Positions 5,590 through 7,338 of a stretch of DNA of 7,338 nucleotides are shown here, piece after piece. The position numbers and the translations under genes were made by a program. Source of the stretch: CAYLLN01 sp036496265. Lineage in GTDB: Bacteria; Planctomycetota; Planctomycetia; Pirellulales; Pirellulaceae. Numbering within the stretch: the stretch's first letter is position 1; every line of letters starts with the position of its first letter. The notes under the pieces were generated by a model. That model saw nothing but the letters and a program-made list of their open reading frames with translations, made no database searches and had not been told where the DNA came from. The stretch covers positions 1 to 7,338 of the forward strand of contig DASXLL010000052.1 in NCBI GenBank assembly GCA_036496265.1. Reading direction: 5' to 3'.

Positions 5590-6126
5590 ATGAGCGCCCT
5601 CATCAGATTCATCAAAGACATCAACGACGACTCGGTTTTTCATCTCGTTGGGTCTATCGACCAACTCCGCCGACAAGGCTGCAAAGACTTAACCGTTGGG
5701 ATTTCTAGCGGAGGAGGAGATTGCCACTCCGGGCGGCTTGCGGAATCCGTGCTCATTCAGAGCCGAATGCAAATCACCACAGTCAATCTCTCCCGCGTGC
5801 AATCCGATGCTGTACCTCTTTTCTGCGTTGGTAGCAGGCGGGTGGCTACTCCGCACTCTACATTCGTGTTGCATTCGGTCGGCTGGACGATCGCGAATGA
5901 AAGGCTCAGTCGCCACCAGATGCGAGAGAGGGCCGAGATCATGGATAGAGACCAAAATTACATCGTGGACCGCATCGCGGCGGCAACGGATCGCGATAGG
6001 AAATCCGTGGAGGCCGACATCGAGAGGGGTCTTGTGCTCAGTCCCACGCAGGCAGTCGATTATGGACTCGCACACTCGGTCGAAGACGTGTTCGAGAACA
6101 ATTTTGACCATGTCTTCAACATATGA
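5590..6126 (+). CDS. ClpP-like (Clp/crotonase fold) putative serine protease subunit
   Basis: A 178-residue soluble protein of the ClpP/SppA superfamily. The oxyanion-loop glycines SSGGG are at 39-43. The nucleophile is placed at Ser72 in VQSDA, followed by the usual 'lFCVGSRRVATPHSTFVLH' strand-loop with the candidate catalytic His at 95. The C-terminal LSPTQAVDYGLAHSV (150-164) matches the ClpP 'LSxxEAxxYGLID' end. In classical ClpP an Asp sits in 'ERD' just before this segment; here the aligned residues are IERG, with Gly147 in its place. I recall this substitution in the diverged 'ATP-dependent Clp protease proteolytic subunit' proteins of accessory regions. At 178 residues it is slightly short and has no signal peptide. 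No ClpX/ClpA-type ATPase is nearby. The Shine-Dalgarno is weak. It could be a minor protease, a phage-prohead-like protease, or a stress or defence effector. Confidence 0.8.
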   Translation: MSALIRFIKDINDDSVFHLVGSIDQLRRQGCKDLTVGISSGGGDCHSGRLAESVLIQSRMQITTVNLSRVQSDAVPLFCVGSRRVATPHSTFVLHSVGWTIANERLSRHQMRERAEIMDRDQNYIVDRIAAATDRDRKSVEADIERGLVLSPTQAVDYGLAHSVEDVFENNFDHVFNI

Positions 6127-6220
6127 ACTGCCGGGACATGAAGACAGCGGAAGATCACCAGGAGAGGAAGGCGGCGAACCAGACGATGCACCAGACGGAG
6201 GCTCGCCTTTTGGGACGTAG
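6110..6220 (+). CDS. Possible overlapping small acidic ORF
   Basis: An ATG at 6110 opens a 36-residue frame in +1 phase relative to the ClpP-like gene, overlapping its last 17 bases. The product begins MSSTYELPGHEDSG and is rich in Glu, Asp, Gly and Pro (EEGGEPDDAPDGG), ending at TAG 6218-6220. The overlap geometry would allow translational coupling. The composition looks disordered and no family is recognised. No strong ribosome-binding site is present, so it may be chance. Confidence 0.3.
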   Translation: MSSTYELPGHEDSGRSPGEEGGEPDDAPDGGSPFGT

Positions 6221-6425
6221 TCTGCGTGTTCCGCGGTCTTTTCCATGCCCCCATTCTTTTCATTTGGTCAACAAGGTCAACTGATCGTCAGATGCAGAGG
6301 CCCCCTTTCGACGCAGCCGTGCAGGCCGTCTTTGACCTGCTTCATGTTGGCCGGCGCCGTACCGGGGGAGGGGCGCGTTCGGGGCATTCCAGCTCTCGGC
6401 GAGTCTCGGGCGCGGGCGCGCGAGG
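6221..6425. other. Convergent intergenic region
   Basis: This lies between the plus-strand ClpP-like gene and the minus-strand membrane-protein gene. It contains a direct repeat GGTCAA-CAA-GGTCAA (near 6267-6281) and several GC-rich short inverted repeats near 6345-6425. No clear terminator with a T tail serves either gene, and the open frames here look spurious. Confidence 0.4.
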
Positions 6426-7338
6426 TCAGAACTGCGTTGCTCTAATTGCCGATGTATGCAGGTTCCCGTGCGGCACTTTATAGAGCGTGATCGTGAAACC
6501 GCTAACTTGGTTCCCAACGACCTCAAAGGTGAACGTTTTGTCCGCCTTACTGTACGATGTCTCTGGCCCGAATAGATACTCGTATCCGTACCAAGTCTCG
6601 CCTGATGCGTAGCGGACCTCGTAGGTTCCCAGAGGAACCTCGACCTCGACAGTGGTTCCGCTGCGCACAAAGACAGTCATCACGGGGGAATATGTGTACG
6701 CGTCAACCAGTTTCAGCAGATAGTGGCTGCCCTGTGCAGCCTTGATTTCAAATGGGGCGATTCGTTCGGCAGTTGTTGAGGTGCGGATAGTGCCCGAAGG
6801 GGGTATCGCCTGCGGAGGATATGAAGGAGCCAGGAAGCGTTGGGGGGCTGTTCCAGCGGCGGGCGGGTCCCGAACAATAGCATCGTCCGGCACTGGGGTT
6901 CCTAGATCGAAGATGGATGGTGCGGCGGGCGGTGCCAAAGGTGTCGCATGCCGCACCCACCGTTTCCGGGCAAACTGCTCATTCGCCGCAATGGCGGCAG
7001 TTAGCCCGATTCCGCACACCAATACTGATGCCACGTAGATCAAGGCCTGCTTTCCGTGCGATAGAAGCACGGTTGTTGGCACTCCTGTCCGCCGAACGCC
7101 GTGGAAATCATCGTTCTTGAGGAAGTAGCTTTCGTCCTGGCTTGCGAAGGCGGACCGCAACCGCGAGTCAAATGTTCGCATTCGATCAAAAAGGTCCTGA
7201 ACTCGCTCCTTCGATGACAGGGAAAGCGACTCGTCATGGGCGTCAAACTTTAGGACAACAGTAGAATTCTGATACGATCCGTTCGTGTAGTTATGGGTTA
7301 CAGCAATGTCCTTCAAACTCCAGATGGGCCAGAACGAG
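6426..7338 (-). CDS. Membrane-anchored protein with conserved aromatic-rich C-terminal domain (5' end at or beyond window edge)
   Basis: The frame runs from the right edge to TGA at 6426-6428. A TTG at 7314-7316 gives 296 residues, but the frame stays open to 7338, so the real start may lie outside. Numbering from that TTG: a polar N-terminal region (1-88) with a charged helical part around 34-60; one membrane segment (about 91-112, ALIYVASVLVCGIGLTAAIA); a Pro/Ala-rich linker (about 120-185); and a C-terminal domain (188-296). The C-terminal domain has GSHYLLKLVDA, TVFVRSGTTVEVEVPLGTYE, RYASGETWYGYEYLFG and a GNL...F ending. I recognise this as a recurrent beta-rich domain at the C-terminus of membrane-tethered bacterial proteins, often with varied N-terminal parts, but I know no established function. 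Topology is ambiguous because basic residues flank both sides of the segment. Confidence 0.75.
   Translation of the reverse strand, partial: SFWPIWSLKDIAVTHNYTNGSYQNSTVVLKFDAHDESLSLSSKERVQDLFDRMRTFDSRLRSAFASQDESYFLKNDDFHGVRRTGVPTTVLLSHGKQALIYVASVLVCGIGLTAAIAANEQFARKRWVRHATPLAPPAAPSIFDLGTPVPDDAIVRDPPAAGTAPQRFLAPSYPPQAIPPSGTIRTSTTAERIAPFEIKAAQGSHYLLKLVDAYTYSPVMTVFVRSGTTVEVEVPLGTYEVRYASGETWYGYEYLFGPETSYSKADKTFTFEVVGNQVSGFTITLYKVPHGNLHTSAIRATQF

Noticed and set aside
5689..6246. 185-codon minus-strand frame opposite the ClpP-like gene
   Set aside because: It is antisense to a gene with clear family motifs and has no motif of its own.
6226..6483. Small plus-strand frames in the convergent gap
   Set aside because: They overlap the end of the minus-strand membrane-protein gene, have Arg/Gly-rich random composition and lack start signals.
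1..7338. CRISPR array, insertion sequence, rRNA or origin
   Set aside because: No regularly spaced repeats, transposase motifs, terminal inverted repeats, rRNA segments or DnaA-box clusters were seen on either strand.

Overview
The window looks like a piece of a Planctomycetes chromosome, probably Pirellulales-like. It is GC-rich, carries a single-chain SecD-SecF translocase with a long Ala/Pro/Lys/Glu-rich insert, and encodes small basic helix-turn-helix proteins of a type I associate with that phylum. This assignment comes from recognising families by eye; no database search was possible.

Left part (1-4257), chromosomal backbone. The window opens inside secDF (plus strand, ends 2612). A small DUF3820-type protein follows (2772-3044, plus), then a minus-strand HTH-type protein (3245-3595). 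The HTH gene has a convincing promoter at 3645-3673, a dyad/direct-repeat operator candidate inside that promoter, and a likely terminator after its end. Positions 3690-4257 hold no gene I can recognise, but they contain two good minus-strand intrinsic terminators (3690-3719 and 4205-4235) and a stretch with very few G on the plus strand.

Junction (4258-4523). The 3' half of a tRNA-Arg with anticodon CCT lies on the minus strand (4258-4304), with its own terminator just downstream. Its 5' half does not continue as a tRNA. From this core an ATG-less plus-strand reading frame runs to 4523 and resembles the extreme C-terminal tail of proteins found beside planctomycete integrases. I read this as one end of an element integrated into a tRNA gene.

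Right part (about 4305-7338), probable element cargo. It contains a 131-residue HTH-like protein with a strong Shine-Dalgarno, a GTG start and two tandem 20-residue C-terminal repeats (4738-5133). A gene-poor, hairpin-rich stretch ends in a strong plus-strand terminator (5134-5480). Next come a long perfect inverted repeat (5507-5550), a ClpP/SppA-fold protease-like protein (5590-6126), and a possible 36-residue acidic ORF overlapping its end (6110-6220). Convergent to these is a membrane-anchored protein with a conserved aromatic-rich C-terminal domain (6426 to the window edge, minus). No integrase body, second attachment site, CRISPR array or insertion sequence is visible, so the element would have to extend beyond the right edge.
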